Source: Comamonas thiooxydans (GTDB lineage Bacteria > Pseudomonadota > Gammaproteobacteria > Burkholderiales > Burkholderiaceae_C). Taken from it: a DNA stretch of 64,000 nucleotides. This document shows positions 27,115-36,890 of the stretch, in pieces. The notes below the pieces were generated by a model. It searched no databases, was not told the origin of the DNA, and worked only from the letters and a program-made list of their open reading frames with translations. A program made the position numbers and the translations under genes. The DNA is taken from NCBI RefSeq assembly GCF_000964545.1, contig NZ_BBVD01000016.1:1-64000 (forward strand). The letters are read 5' to 3'. Position 1 is the stretch's first letter. Every line of letters starts with the position of its first letter.

Positions 27115-29811
<2,697 letters not shown>

Positions 29812-29922
29812 GTCTAGTGATACTTTGACGGCTGGAAAACAGCCATTTTAGGTCGAATGGCGTGTGGCAGCAGAGCAACATAACTGAGGAATTACATAGC
29901 TGTACTACTTGTTGGTGCCTAG

Positions 29923-29952
29923 TTGACAACACTCTTGCATGTTACGTATGGC
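29923..29952 (+). promoter_or_regulatory. Candidate promoter of the ompA-like gene
   Basis: A consensus -35 TTGACA (29923-29928) is followed by TATGGC (29947-29952) at 18-bp spacing as a weak -10. The rest of the 229-bp gyrA-ompA gap is AT-rich and holds no gene. Confidence 0.4.
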
Positions 29953-30002
29953 ACAATCATTTCAACGTTTTTGGTGATGGTCACTGATGACGTCCACAGA
30001 TT

Positions 30003-30024
30003 CGCAGCCCTGCTGCGGCTTTTT
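30003..30024 (+). promoter_or_regulatory. Short hairpin with T-run in the ompA leader
   Basis: CGCAG-CCCTG-CTGCG followed by GC and five T residues lies 17 bp before the ompA start and just before its ribosome site. It looks like a weak intrinsic terminator within the leader. Confidence 0.35.
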
Positions 30025-30040
30025 CCCCAAGAGGAGAACC

Positions 30041-30685
30041 ATGAAGAAACTGAACAAAGTGGCGATGTTGTTTGCCTCTGCTGCCCTCGTGACAGCCGCT
30101 GGCGCACAAGTGAAGGCTGCTGACGGTGGCAAGACTATCGACAACTGGCAAAACGGCACCAGCGAACTGGTGTGGAAGAACGGCACGAACGAACTGTGCT
30201 GGCGCGATGCCAACTGGACTCCTGCTACTGCCGCTGTTGATTGCGACGGTGCTCTGAAGGCCCAGGTTGCTGCTCCCGCTCCCGCCGTTGTGCCTCCCGC
30301 TCCTGTGGCTCCCCAGCCTGCAGTGGCATCTAAGGTTACCTACTCTGCTGACGCTTTCTTCGACTTCGACAAGTCCGTGCTGAAGCCCGCAGGCAAGGCT
30401 AAGCTGGATGACCTGACCGGCAAGATCAAGGACATCAACCTGGAAGTCATCATCGCCGTGGGTCACACTGACTCCGTGGGCTCCGATGCTTACAACCAGA
30501 AGCTGTCGGTGCGTCGCGCTGAAGCTGTGAAGGCTTATCTGGTGTCCAAGGGCATCGAAAAGAGCCGCGTGTACACCGAAGGCAAGGGCGAAAAGCAACC
30601 CGTGGCAGACAACAAGACTGCTGCTGGCCGCGCTCAGAACCGTCGCGTGGAAATCGAAGTTGTGGGCACCAAGGCTGCTCAGTAA
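30041..30685 (+). CDS. OmpA-family peptidoglycan-associated outer-membrane protein
   Basis: A 214-residue exported protein with signal peptide MKKLNKVAMLFASAALVTAAGAQVKA. A short Trp-rich region with two cysteines (ELCWRDANWTPATAAVDC) and an Ala/Pro hinge (APAPAVVPPAPVAPQPA) precede the C-terminal OmpA domain (about residues 105-210). That domain holds FFDFDKSVLKPAGKAKLDD and the peptidoglycan-binding region GHTDSVGSDAYNQKLSVRRA. There is no room for a classical eight-strand beta-barrel, so it tethers the envelope without being a porin. The ribosome site GAGGAG is strong. Confidence 0.9.
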   Translation: MKKLNKVAMLFASAALVTAAGAQVKAADGGKTIDNWQNGTSELVWKNGTNELCWRDANWTPATAAVDCDGALKAQVAAPAPAVVPPAPVAPQPAVASKVTYSADAFFDFDKSVLKPAGKAKLDDLTGKIKDINLEVIIAVGHTDSVGSDAYNQKLSVRRAEAVKAYLVSKGIEKSRVYTEGKGEKQPVADNKTAAGRAQNRRVEIEVVGTKAAQ

Positions 30686-30702
30686 TCTTTCGATTGCTAC
30701 AC

Positions 30703-30730
30703 AAAAAGCCCCGGCAACGGGGCTTTTTTT
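30703..30730 (+). terminator. Terminator of the ompA-like gene
   Basis: The stem AGCCCCG/CGGGGCT with loop GCAA and seven T residues starts 18 bp after the stop codon. Confidence 0.92.
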
Positions 30731-30768
30731 ATGCCTGATTCATTGCTGTAATCGCGGACAATTGCCTC

Positions 30769-31482
30769 ATGAGCAACACTATCAATGCCGACCCGGCAGA
30801 ACTGGAAAAATTCTCCAGCCTGGCCCATCGCTGGTGGGATCCCGAGAGTGAATTCAAGCCACTGCATCAGATCAACCCCCTGAGACTGGACTGGATCAAC
30901 GCCCAGGCCCCATTGGCGAACCAGAGGGTGCTGGATGTGGGCTGTGGCGGTGGCATTCTTGCAGACTCCATGGCGCGCAAAGGAGCCAAGGTGGTGGGTA
31001 TCGATCTCGCAACCAAGGCTTTGCGCGTTGCGCAGCTGCATGCTCTGGAGGCGGGAACGCCCAATATTCAATACCATGAGGTCAGCGTCGAGCAACTGGC
31101 GCAGGAGCAGCCGGCAAGCTTTGATGTGGTGACCTGCATGGAAATGCTGGAGCATGTGCCCGATCCTGCGTCCATCGTGCGGGCATGTGCCCAGCTGGTC
31201 AAGCCTGGTGGCTGGGTGTTTTTTTCCACCATCAATCGCAATGCTAAGGCTTTTGCGTTGGCGATCGTGGCTGCCGAATACATGCTCAAGATGATTCCCA
31301 AAGGGACTCATGAGTACGCCAAGTTGCTGCGCCCAAGCGAGTTGGCACGCTTTGCGCGCGAAGCCGGCCTGGATGTGCAAGGCAGCAAGGGCATGGAGCA
31401 CAACCCGATCTCGGGCCGCTATTGGCTCAGCAATGACACCTCGGTCAATTACATGCTGGCAACACGCCGCCCTCAGGAGTGA
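30769..31482 (+). CDS. ubiG: Ubiquinone biosynthesis O-methyltransferase
   Basis: A 237-residue SAM-dependent methyltransferase that performs both O-methylations of ubiquinone synthesis. It begins with the UbiG pattern DPAELEKFSSLAHRWWDPESEFKPLHQINPLR and has SAM motif I VLDVGCGGGILAD. The tail segment GMEHNPISGRYWLSNDTSVNYM is diagnostic of the family. The stop (TGA) lies 5 bp before the gph ATG, so the pair is an operon, as in many betaproteobacteria. Confidence 0.95.
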   Translation: MSNTINADPAELEKFSSLAHRWWDPESEFKPLHQINPLRLDWINAQAPLANQRVLDVGCGGGILADSMARKGAKVVGIDLATKALRVAQLHALEAGTPNIQYHEVSVEQLAQEQPASFDVVTCMEMLEHVPDPASIVRACAQLVKPGGWVFFSTINRNAKAFALAIVAAEYMLKMIPKGTHEYAKLLRPSELARFAREAGLDVQGSKGMEHNPISGRYWLSNDTSVNYMLATRRPQE

Positions 31483-31487
31483 CAGCC

Positions 31488-32147
31488 ATGTGGAAGCACG
31501 TTAGAGCCGTTCTTTTCGATCTGGATGGCACTTTGATAGACAGCGCTCCTGATCTGGGAGCTGCAGCAGACAAGATGCGTGTGGATCGCGGCATGCCGTC
31601 GTTGCCACTCCATGCCTACCGCCATATGGCTGGGGCTGGAGCGCGTGGAATGCTGGGTATTGCGTTCGGCATGACGCCTGACTCTGCAGGCTTTGCGGAA
31701 ATGCGCGAGGAGTTCTTTCGCAATTACGAGCAATGCATGACCGAGCGCACCTATGCTTTTGATGGCGTGCCTGAGTTGATCCGGGCGTTGGAAGCCGGCC
31801 CGCTTCTATGGGGTGTGGTGACCAACAAGTCCATGCGCTTCACCGAGCCGCTGACACGTCAGATGCCCTTGTTTGCTCAGGCTGCGGCCGTGGTGAGCGG
31901 GGACACTACGCCGCATTCCAAGCCTCACCCCGAGCCTCTGTTTGAAGCCGCACGACGCATGCAGATTGCTCCCGAGCATTGCATCTATGTCGGAGATGAC
32001 GAGCGCGATATCCAGGCGGGTGCAGCAGCGGGTATGAAAACCGTAGCTGCACGCTATGGCTACCTGGGTGCGACAGCAGATACGGTTCATTGGGGTGCCG
32101 ATGCACATATCAATTCACCGCTTGAGCTGTTGAAGTTGCTGGGATGA
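31488..32147 (+). CDS. gph: Phosphoglycolate phosphatase (HAD family)
   Basis: A 219-residue HAD hydrolase that removes phosphate from 2-phosphoglycolate. Motif I is LFDLDGTLIDSAPDL, motif II VVTNKSM, and motif III/IV KPHPEPLFEAARRM with GDDERDIQAGAAAGM. ATG 31488 is preferred because CAGGAG lies 8 bp upstream; a GTG at 31479 overlapping the ubiG stop is possible. The 3' end overlaps the ssrA promoter. Confidence 0.92.
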   Translation: MWKHVRAVLFDLDGTLIDSAPDLGAAADKMRVDRGMPSLPLHAYRHMAGAGARGMLGIAFGMTPDSAGFAEMREEFFRNYEQCMTERTYAFDGVPELIRALEAGPLLWGVVTNKSMRFTEPLTRQMPLFAQAAAVVSGDTTPHSKPHPEPLFEAARRMQIAPEHCIYVGDDERDIQAGAAAGMKTVAARYGYLGATADTVHWGADAHINSPLELLKLLG

Positions 32148-32156
32148 GGCTAGAAT
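32130..32156 (+). promoter_or_regulatory. ssrA promoter inside the end of gph
   Basis: TAGAAT (32151-32156) ends 9 bp before the tmRNA 5' end and is a good -10; TTGAAG (32130-32135) is the nearest -35, at a short 15-bp spacing. The gph stop codon lies between them. Confidence 0.6.
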
Positions 32157-32165
32157 AGGCACTAA

Positions 32166-32542
32166 GGGGCTGTCCTGGTTTCGACGTGGGTTCGGGACCG
32201 GTGCGGTGCATGTCGAGCTTGAGTGACGCTCGTAAATCTCCATTCAAAAAACTAACTGCAAACGACGAACGTTTCGCACTCGCCGCTTAATCCGGTGAGC
32301 CTTGCAACAGCACGCTAGTGGGCTGGGCAAGGGGGTAGCAATACCTCCCGGCTGCAAGGGAATTTACATTAGCTGGCTGGATACCGGGCTTCTTGGTATT
32401 TGGCGAGATTTTAGGAAGCTGGCTACCCAAGCAGCGTGTGCCTGCGGGGTTTGGGTGGCGAGATTTAAAACAGAGCACTAAACATGTAGATCTGTCCGGC
32501 GAAGGCTTACGGACGCGGGTTCAATTCCCGCCAGCTCCACCA
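32166..32542 (+). ncRNA. ssrA: tmRNA (trans-translation RNA)
   Basis: A 377-nt transfer-messenger RNA that rescues stalled ribosomes. The 5' end GGGGCTGTCCTGGTTTCGAC and the 3' end GGTTCAATTCCCGCCAGCTC plus CACCA form the tRNA-like half (GGGGCTG pairs with CAGCTCC). The resume codon GCA at 32258 opens the tag ANDERFALAA, ending at TAA 32288-32290, the usual betaproteobacterial tag. The 3' end appears to be the attachment site of the integrase that follows. Confidence 0.97.
32520..32542. other. Probable integration site (att) at the 3' end of ssrA
   Basis: The T-arm and acceptor end of ssrA directly precede a tyrosine-integrase gene pointing away from it. Integrases of this type recombine at tRNA/tmRNA 3' ends and restore the gene. 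No second copy of this 23-bp block is seen in the window, so the far end of the island would lie beyond 64 kb or has been lost. Confidence 0.55.
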
Positions 32543-32553
32543 TCCACCCATCT

Positions 32554-32588
32554 AAAAGGGTTCAATGAAGTTCATTGAACCCTTTTTT
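32554..32588 (+). terminator. Terminator downstream of ssrA
   Basis: AAAAGGGTTCAATGAA and TTCATTGAACCCTTTT are a nearly perfect palindrome with a central G, followed by further T residues. It lies 12 bp after the tmRNA CCA end. Confidence 0.9.
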
Positions 32589-32657
32589 CTTTTGGTAAAT
32601 CAATGACTTATCGTCTTTTTATGTCTTAAGTGATTTCACTGCTGCCAAAGCATGCAT

Positions 32658-32802
32658 GGGGAACAGTTGGGGGAACAAGTGGGGGTAATGGTAAATTTAC
32701 CCACTATTGTTCCCCCTTTCCCCTCTGGGGGAGGCCTTTGTGAGAGGATTTGTTCCCCCTATGTTGACTGATGCACAGTGCCGAAACGCAGTCTGTTCCC
32801 CC
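32658..32802. promoter_or_regulatory. Five copies of TGTTCCCCC around the integrase start
   Basis: The 9-mer TGTTCCCCC occurs at 32708, 32751 and 32794 on the plus strand, exactly 43 bp apart each time. Its reverse complement occurs at 32669-32677, and an 8-base version (GGGGAACA) at 32658. The palindrome GGTAAATTTACC (32690-32701) lies between the two orientations. The third plus copy is inside the coding start of the integrase. The layout suggests arm-type sites for the integrase or an excisionase, or autorepressor sites over its promoter. Confidence 0.5.
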
Positions 32803-34011
32803 GGTGCCAAGCGAGAGCGTTTTTCTGACGCAGGTGGCCTTTACCTTGAGGTCAGCCCTGCAGGCTCTCGACGCTGGTTCTGGAAGTATCGAAAAGATGG
32901 TAAAGAGGGGCGCCTGGCGCTAGGCCGCTATCCGGAAGTTAGTTTGACTGCTGCTCGGAAAGCTAGGGATGCTGCTCGGTTGCAGAAGTCAGAAGGCATT
33001 GACCCCGCTAAGGCACGCAAGCTGGAAAAATTGGTCAACCCAACTGGGGTAGCTGACACATTCAAAGCGGTGGCGCTGGAGTGGTACGAAAAGCAGGTGC
33101 CACGCTGGAGCCCTGGTCATGCTGAGAGAATGCATCGTCAACTGGAGCGCGACTTGTTCCCGTGGATTGGTGACCGGGAAATGGCGCAGATCCAGCCCAT
33201 GGAGTTACTGGCTGTGCTGCAGAAAGTGGAAGCGCGCGGGGCTGTGGAGACCGCTGACCGTGCACTGATGTTGGCGCGACAGGTCTGGCGCTACTGGCTA
33301 CCAACAGCCAGCAATACTCAACGTGACATCACCGAAGGCCTGAAAGCTCGATTGACTCCATATCGAGGCACGAACTTTCCTGCGATTGTGGAGCCCCAGC
33401 GCTTTGGGGAGCTTCTGCGAGCCATGTACGCCTATAAAGGTGGACCCTTTGTACGCACAGCTCTTTTGTTAGCTCCCTTGCTGTATCAACGCCCAGGCAA
33501 TCTTCGGATGATGGAGTGGGCAGAGTTGGATCTGGATGCAGCGCTTTGGAAGATTCCTAGCGCCAAGATGAAGCGTAGCGTGCAGGAAAAAGAAAATGGA
33601 GAACCGCATGTGGTGCCACTGCCAAAGCAAGCTGTGGCGATGCTGCGTGAATTGCTGCCGCTTAGTGGCCGTGGACGATATGTATTCCCTGGTCAACGTG
33701 ACCACGACCGCCCGATGTCCGATAACTCTGTGCGTACAGCTCTGTACAGCCTGGGAGTTGGCGAAGAGCAAAGCTGGCATGGTTTTCGAGCGAGTGCCAG
33801 AACCATGTTGGTCGATCAGCTTGACCTTGATCCGTTGGCGATAGAGGCCAATCTGGCGCATGCCGTTAAGGATGCCAACGGACGTAGCTACAACCGGACA
33901 AAGTACTTGGCAAAGCGTTTCGATCAGGTTCAGCAGTGGGCTGATTACTTGGATCGCTTGCGCGAGGGTGCTGCCGCGATCGAGTTTCCACAAAAAAACA
34001 AGGTCATATGA
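32761..34011 (+). CDS. int: Tyrosine-type site-specific integrase (P4-like, island integrase)
   Basis: A 416-residue DUF4102-type integrase. The N-terminal domain matches P4-like integrases (LTDAQCRNAVCSPGAKRERF, GGLYLEVSPAGSRRWFWKYR). The catalytic domain shows the Arg in QRPGNLRMMEW, the His-x-x-Arg in WHGFRASARTML, and the His and nucleophile Tyr in AHAVKDANGRSYNR. ATG 32761 is chosen because it gives the usual start MLTDAQ; upstream in-frame codons to 32707 run through the repeated TGTTCCCCC sites. Its place just after ssrA marks the start of an integrated element. Confidence 0.9.
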   Translation: MLTDAQCRNAVCSPGAKRERFSDAGGLYLEVSPAGSRRWFWKYRKDGKEGRLALGRYPEVSLTAARKARDAARLQKSEGIDPAKARKLEKLVNPTGVADTFKAVALEWYEKQVPRWSPGHAERMHRQLERDLFPWIGDREMAQIQPMELLAVLQKVEARGAVETADRALMLARQVWRYWLPTASNTQRDITEGLKARLTPYRGTNFPAIVEPQRFGELLRAMYAYKGGPFVRTALLLAPLLYQRPGNLRMMEWAELDLDAALWKIPSAKMKRSVQEKENGEPHVVPLPKQAVAMLRELLPLSGRGRYVFPGQRDHDRPMSDNSVRTALYSLGVGEEQSWHGFRASARTMLVDQLDLDPLAIEANLAHAVKDANGRSYNRTKYLAKRFDQVQQWADYLDRLREGAAAIEFPQKNKVI

Positions 34012-34013
34012 CA

Positions 34014-34042
34014 ATAAGCCAGCGCTTAGGGCGCTGGCTTAT
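34014..34042. terminator. Perfect 12-bp inverted repeat after the integrase gene
   Basis: ATAAGCCAGCGC and GCGCTGGCTTAT with loop TTAGG start 3 bp after the integrase stop. It lacks a T-run but is a probable 3' hairpin, usable from either side. Confidence 0.6.
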
Positions 34043-34060
34043 GTGTTGCGGGTAGCTGCG

Positions 34061-34094
34061 TTAACTTGCGCTGAGCGCCCGCCAACCGTTCTCA
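34061..34094 (-). pseudogene. End of a reading frame split by the IS3 element
   Basis: On the minus strand, removing the IS and one GTTT copy joins the open frame at 35417-35652 to 11 more codons here (TENGWRALSAS) before a TAA at 34063-34061. The protein family is not recognised. The case rests on frame continuity alone. Confidence 0.3.
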
Positions 34095-34098
34095 GTTT

Positions 34099-34122
34099 TG
34101 GAGTTGATCCGATTCCGTGGAC
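34099..34122 (+). repeat. Left terminal inverted repeat of the IS3 element
   Basis: It begins TGGAGTTGATCC and ends CCGTGGAC. It matches the right end in inverted orientation at 20 of 24 positions. Confidence 0.88.
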
Positions 34123-34152
34123 ACATCATTCTTTGTGTTCAAGGAGTCGCAA

Positions 34153-34428
34153 ATGTCCAAAGTACGACCGCCATACCCGGCGGAATTCCGCCAGCAGATG
34201 GTCGAGCTCGTTCGAGCGGGACGTTCACCCGCGCAACTCTCGCGAGAGTTCGGTGTCACCGCCCAGTCCATCACCAACTGGGTTGGCCAAGCCGCCATCG
34301 ACGACGGCAAGCCTTTGCCGGGCAAGGAAGGTCTAACCACAGCCGAGCGAGAAGAGCTGGTGCGCTTACGCCGACAGCTTCGCCAAGTTCAAATGGAGCG
34401 TGACATCTTGGCAAAGGCTACGGCCTAG
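34153..34428 (+). CDS. IS3-family transposase OrfA (DNA-binding part)
   Basis: A 91-residue protein with the IS3 OrfA helix-turn-helix (YPAEFRQQMVELVRAGRSPAQL, SREFGVTAQSITNWV) and a C-terminal leucine-rich coil (LVRLRRQLRQVQMERDILAK). It ends ...KATA and then TAG, where IS3 relatives usually read KATAWFA. Past the TAG the frame continues FAGRSDATAARSSDS to a TGA, so TGG probably mutated to TAG. The ATG at 34153 has AAGGAG 7 bp upstream. OrfB would be made by -1 frameshifting near the CAAAGG at 34412-34417. Confidence 0.88.
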   Translation: MSKVRPPYPAEFRQQMVELVRAGRSPAQLSREFGVTAQSITNWVGQAAIDDGKPLPGKEGLTTAEREELVRLRRQLRQVQMERDILAKATA

Positions 34429-34472
34429 TTTGCCGGTCGCAGCGATGCGACAGCCGCGAGGTCTTCGGACTC

Positions 34473-35375
34473 GTGATGGCGAATCAGGCCGACCTTCCGG
34501 TGCGCACCATGTGCCGCGTCCTCGGTGTCTCTGCAAGCGGGTTCTATGCCTGGCGAGAGCGCACTCCGTCCCAGCGCAGCATCGCCAACGCGGTCATGAC
34601 CGAGCGTATCCGCCAGATTCACCGGGATTCCTACGAGTCCTACGGCATGCCTCGGGTGCGGGCCGAGCTCATTGAGCAAGGCGTGAGCATCAGCCGACAG
34701 CGTGTGGCGCGCCTCATGCGGCAAGCCGGTATCCATGGCATCAGCAAGCGCCGTGGCTTCACGGTGACCACTCGCCACGATAAGCATCAGCGCCCGGCAA
34801 GTGACCTAGTCAACTGGCGTTTCCACGCTACCGGTCCCAACCATCTGTGGGTGGCTGACATGACCTATGTGCCGACCTGGATGGGCTTCCTTTATCTAGC
34901 CGTGGTCATCGATGTCTGGAGTCGGCGTGTGGTGGGCTGGTCCATGGGTGAACGCATGACCTCAGACCTCGTGCTCGCGGCGCTGAACATGGCACTGGAG
35001 CAGCGAAAACCCAAGGGCGTCATCCACCACAGCGACCAGGGCAGCCAGTACACCAGCCTGGCCTTTGGCGAGCGCTGCCGGCAGATGCAGGTGCGCCCGT
35101 CGATGGGGACGGTGGGTGATGCCTACGACAACGCCATGGCCGAAAGCTTCTTTGCCAGGTTGGAAGGCGAACTCATTGAGCGCAACTCTTTCCAGAGCAA
35201 GGCCCAGGCCAGCATGGCGGTCTTCACCTGGATTGAGGGCTGGTACAACCCACGGCTTCGTCACAGTGGCCTGGGCTACCTCTCACCCCTGAACTTTGAA
35301 AGTAGCAATGAAGCCATGTTCGATGTCGTCGAAGGTGGCAACGTGCATGTCGAGACAACACCCGAAACGGTTTGA
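34473..35375 (+). CDS. IS3-family transposase OrfB (integrase core)
   Basis: A 300-residue DDE transposase, in the -1 frame relative to orfA. The first Asp is in HLWVADMTYVPTWMGFLYLAVV, the second in HHSDQGSQYTS, and the Glu in DNAMAESFFARLEGELIE. The N-terminal HTH_21 region (IRQIHRDSYESYGMPRVRAEL) is present. The open frame extends upstream to at least 34410, so a fused OrfAB is possible; the GTG at 34473 is only a formal start. No internal stop is seen, so it could be active. Confidence 0.9.
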   Translation: MMANQADLPVRTMCRVLGVSASGFYAWRERTPSQRSIANAVMTERIRQIHRDSYESYGMPRVRAELIEQGVSISRQRVARLMRQAGIHGISKRRGFTVTTRHDKHQRPASDLVNWRFHATGPNHLWVADMTYVPTWMGFLYLAVVIDVWSRRVVGWSMGERMTSDLVLAALNMALEQRKPKGVIHHSDQGSQYTSLAFGERCRQMQVRPSMGTVGDAYDNAMAESFFARLEGELIERNSFQSKAQASMAVFTWIEGWYNPRLRHSGLGYLSPLNFESSNEAMFDVVEGGNVHVETTPETV

Positions 35376-35392
35376 CAATCAAACCAGCTACC

Positions 35393-35416
35393 GTCCACGA
35401 AAGTGGGTCAACTCCA
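35393..35416 (-). repeat. Right terminal inverted repeat of the IS3 element
   Basis: It starts GTCCACGAAAGTGGG and ends TCAACTCCA, the inverse of the left end. It is followed by GTTT, the target duplication. Confidence 0.88.
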
Positions 35417-35652
35417 GTTTTGCGCATCGTCACCGAGCCCTTCATCAGGATCTTGCTTGCTTCAAACCAGCGGCTGGGATCATTGCTCTGATTTGCAGCT
35501 TGCGCTTGGTCTTGCAATATGCCTTCTGTGAATTTGTACGAAGTACTAGGGCAGCCTTGGCGATAGAACTTGTAGACTGCTGCACAAGAAAGCAGCAGGC
35601 TAGGGTTAATGCGTGGGTCAGATTGAGATGGAAAAACCGGGGGGCTAGTGGG
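35417..35652 (-). pseudogene. Minus-strand open frame interrupted by the IS3 element
   Basis: A 78-codon stretch without stops, opening after a TGA at 35655-35653 and running into the IS. It encodes CAAVYKFYRQGCPSTSYKFT and further on DPSRWFEASKILMKGSVTM. After the IS is removed it continues 11 codons to a stop at 34061. I do not recognise the protein and no start codon is convincing; it may be a fragment or chance frame. Confidence 0.3.
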
Positions 35653-35671
35653 TCACTTCTGGGTGGAAATC
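35613..35671. repeat. Tandem motifs resembling an IS21-family terminus
   Basis: GTGGGTCAGATTGAGATGG (35613) and GTGGGTCACTTCTGGGTGG (35648), each followed by an A-rich AAA(A/T) run, are spaced 35 bp apart. Multiple imperfect copies of a GGGTCA...GTGGAAA motif are typical of IS21-family ends. No istA or istB remains nearby, so this would be a relic. Confidence 0.4.
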
Positions 35672-36164
35672 AACAGGCATGGTCCAAAGGTGGGAAAGTT
35701 TGCTGACCAGCCTGATGGTGAGAGCTGGCTATCGTTGAACACGCATCTGCGATGCGTTGGCCGGTGGTGCTTGAGTTGATCCCCTGGTCGCAACTGACTT
35801 TGAGTTCAAGTTGTCAATGCAATACATGGGCTGAGCATCTCGGCGGGCGCTTGGAGGCGCACGAAAGCGTCGATGCTCGGGAATTTTGGTGGTCGTCGGG
35901 CGTGTCGCCGCGATGGCGGATATCGACTGTGGTGCGGTAGTTATAGTGGGTTGCATATACCACTAGGCTCAGTCATGAACTTCCTTTCATATGCTTTTCA
36001 TGTGCAATGTCGTATGGGAAGCGAGAACTCTTAGTTTGTGGTTTTCTGGCTGCAAGTCGATGCCACATAGAACTGCCCGTCTAAGCCCGGATGCAGTTGC
36101 GCCTTGGATGACCTACTGCCTGTTAGGATGTGTGCACTTTACGTATTAGAAGGTCGCAACTCAG

Positions 36165-36782
36165 ATGGCAAAAAGGCAGAAGGCGAGTTCTACAAACACC
36201 AATGAAACCCGAGAGAACCTTCTTCGGCTTGCAGCTCGTACGTTTAGCATGCAAGGTTATTCTGCTACCACTATGCGCATCATCGCGGAGCAAGCGGGGA
36301 TAGAGGCTGCCAGTATCTACTACCACTTTCCCTCGAAGGAGGACTTGGTGGAAGAAGTGATGGAGCAGGGGGCAGGTCGGATTGTTCAGGAACTGATAGC
36401 GCATGTGGAGGCTATGGGGCCTGATGCAACCGCCGAGCAGCGTTTCCGTGCAGCAGTTTTCGGCCAAATGTCTGGCTTGGTCAAGCACGGTGATTTTGCG
36501 TTGGCACACGGCAGACTACTGGGGCAACTTCCTGAAGCAGTTCGCGAGCGGCAGGTGAAGCGGCGCGAACGTCACCAAAAGCTATGGAATGACCTGTTGG
36601 AAGAGCTACGCACCGAGGGGCGGTTGCGCGACGACGTTGACATTCATTTGGCGCGCATCTCCATACTTGGCAGCATTAACTCCGTTCAGTCATGGTTCGA
36701 TCCCCGGAAGGGCAGGCTGGAAAAAGTAGCAGAGCAGCTCTGCGATATTTTTTTTGCAGGAGTGAGTCCGCCGGGCGCTTGA
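36165..36782 (+). CDS. TetR/AcrR-family transcriptional regulator
   Basis: A 205-residue regulator with a TetR N-terminal helix-turn-helix (ARTFSMQGYSATTMRIIAEQ, then AGIEAASIYYHFPSKEDL, about residues 24-62). A helical ligand-binding domain follows (about 75-195). It lies just upstream of, and in the same direction as, the catabolic operon starting at 36977, separated by a terminator, so it is a likely local repressor responding to an acyl-CoA or acid. Base composition is lower in GC than the operon it may control. Confidence 0.88.
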   Translation: MAKRQKASSTNTNETRENLLRLAARTFSMQGYSATTMRIIAEQAGIEAASIYYHFPSKEDLVEEVMEQGAGRIVQELIAHVEAMGPDATAEQRFRAAVFGQMSGLVKHGDFALAHGRLLGQLPEAVRERQVKRRERHQKLWNDLLEELRTEGRLRDDVDIHLARISILGSINSVQSWFDPRKGRLEKVAEQLCDIFFAGVSPPGA

Positions 36783-36811
36783 TCCTATCTTTGTACTAAG
36801 TGCCTCTTCTG

Positions 36812-36858
36812 ATGGCGCATTTGCTTCACGATGTAAGCAGATGCGCCATTAGTTTTTT
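36812..36858 (+). terminator. Terminator of the tetR gene
   Basis: A 15-bp stem (ATGGCGCATTTGCTT with AAGCAGATGCGCCAT, one wobble pair), loop of 8, followed by TAG and six T residues. Confidence 0.88.
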
Positions 36859-36890
36859 CAGGCCTGTTGAGTGTAAACCCTTATGGTGCC

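Larger units (their letters stand above)
34099..35416 (+). mobile_element. Intact IS3-family insertion sequence
   Basis: A 1318-bp element with imperfect 24-bp terminal inverted repeats (20 of 24 match; outer core TGGAGTTGA, inner CGTGGAC) and a 4-bp direct repeat GTTT at 34095-34098 and 35417-35420. It encodes OrfA and OrfB in the usual overlapping IS3 arrangement. The ends and target duplication are intact, so the insertion is structurally complete. The orfA frame carries a probable in-frame TAG. Confidence 0.9.
35417..36164. other. 748-bp non-coding region with mobile-element scraps
   Basis: No intact gene is seen between the IS3 element and the TetR gene. It holds the split minus-strand frame (35417-35652), two tandem motifs like an IS21-family end (35613-35671), and about 450 bp of lower-GC sequence in which I see only short unconvincing frames. 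The last 60 bp should carry the tetR promoter, but no clear hexamers stand out. Confidence 0.5.

Noticed and set aside
32155..32582. Short frames within the tmRNA
   Set aside because: The RNA gene explains the sequence; the only translated part is the 10-codon tag.
32543..36164. CRISPR-like array suggested by the repeated GGGGGAACA motifs
   Set aside because: The repeats are only 9 bp, in both orientations and partly inside a gene; there are no spacers of constant length between long repeats.
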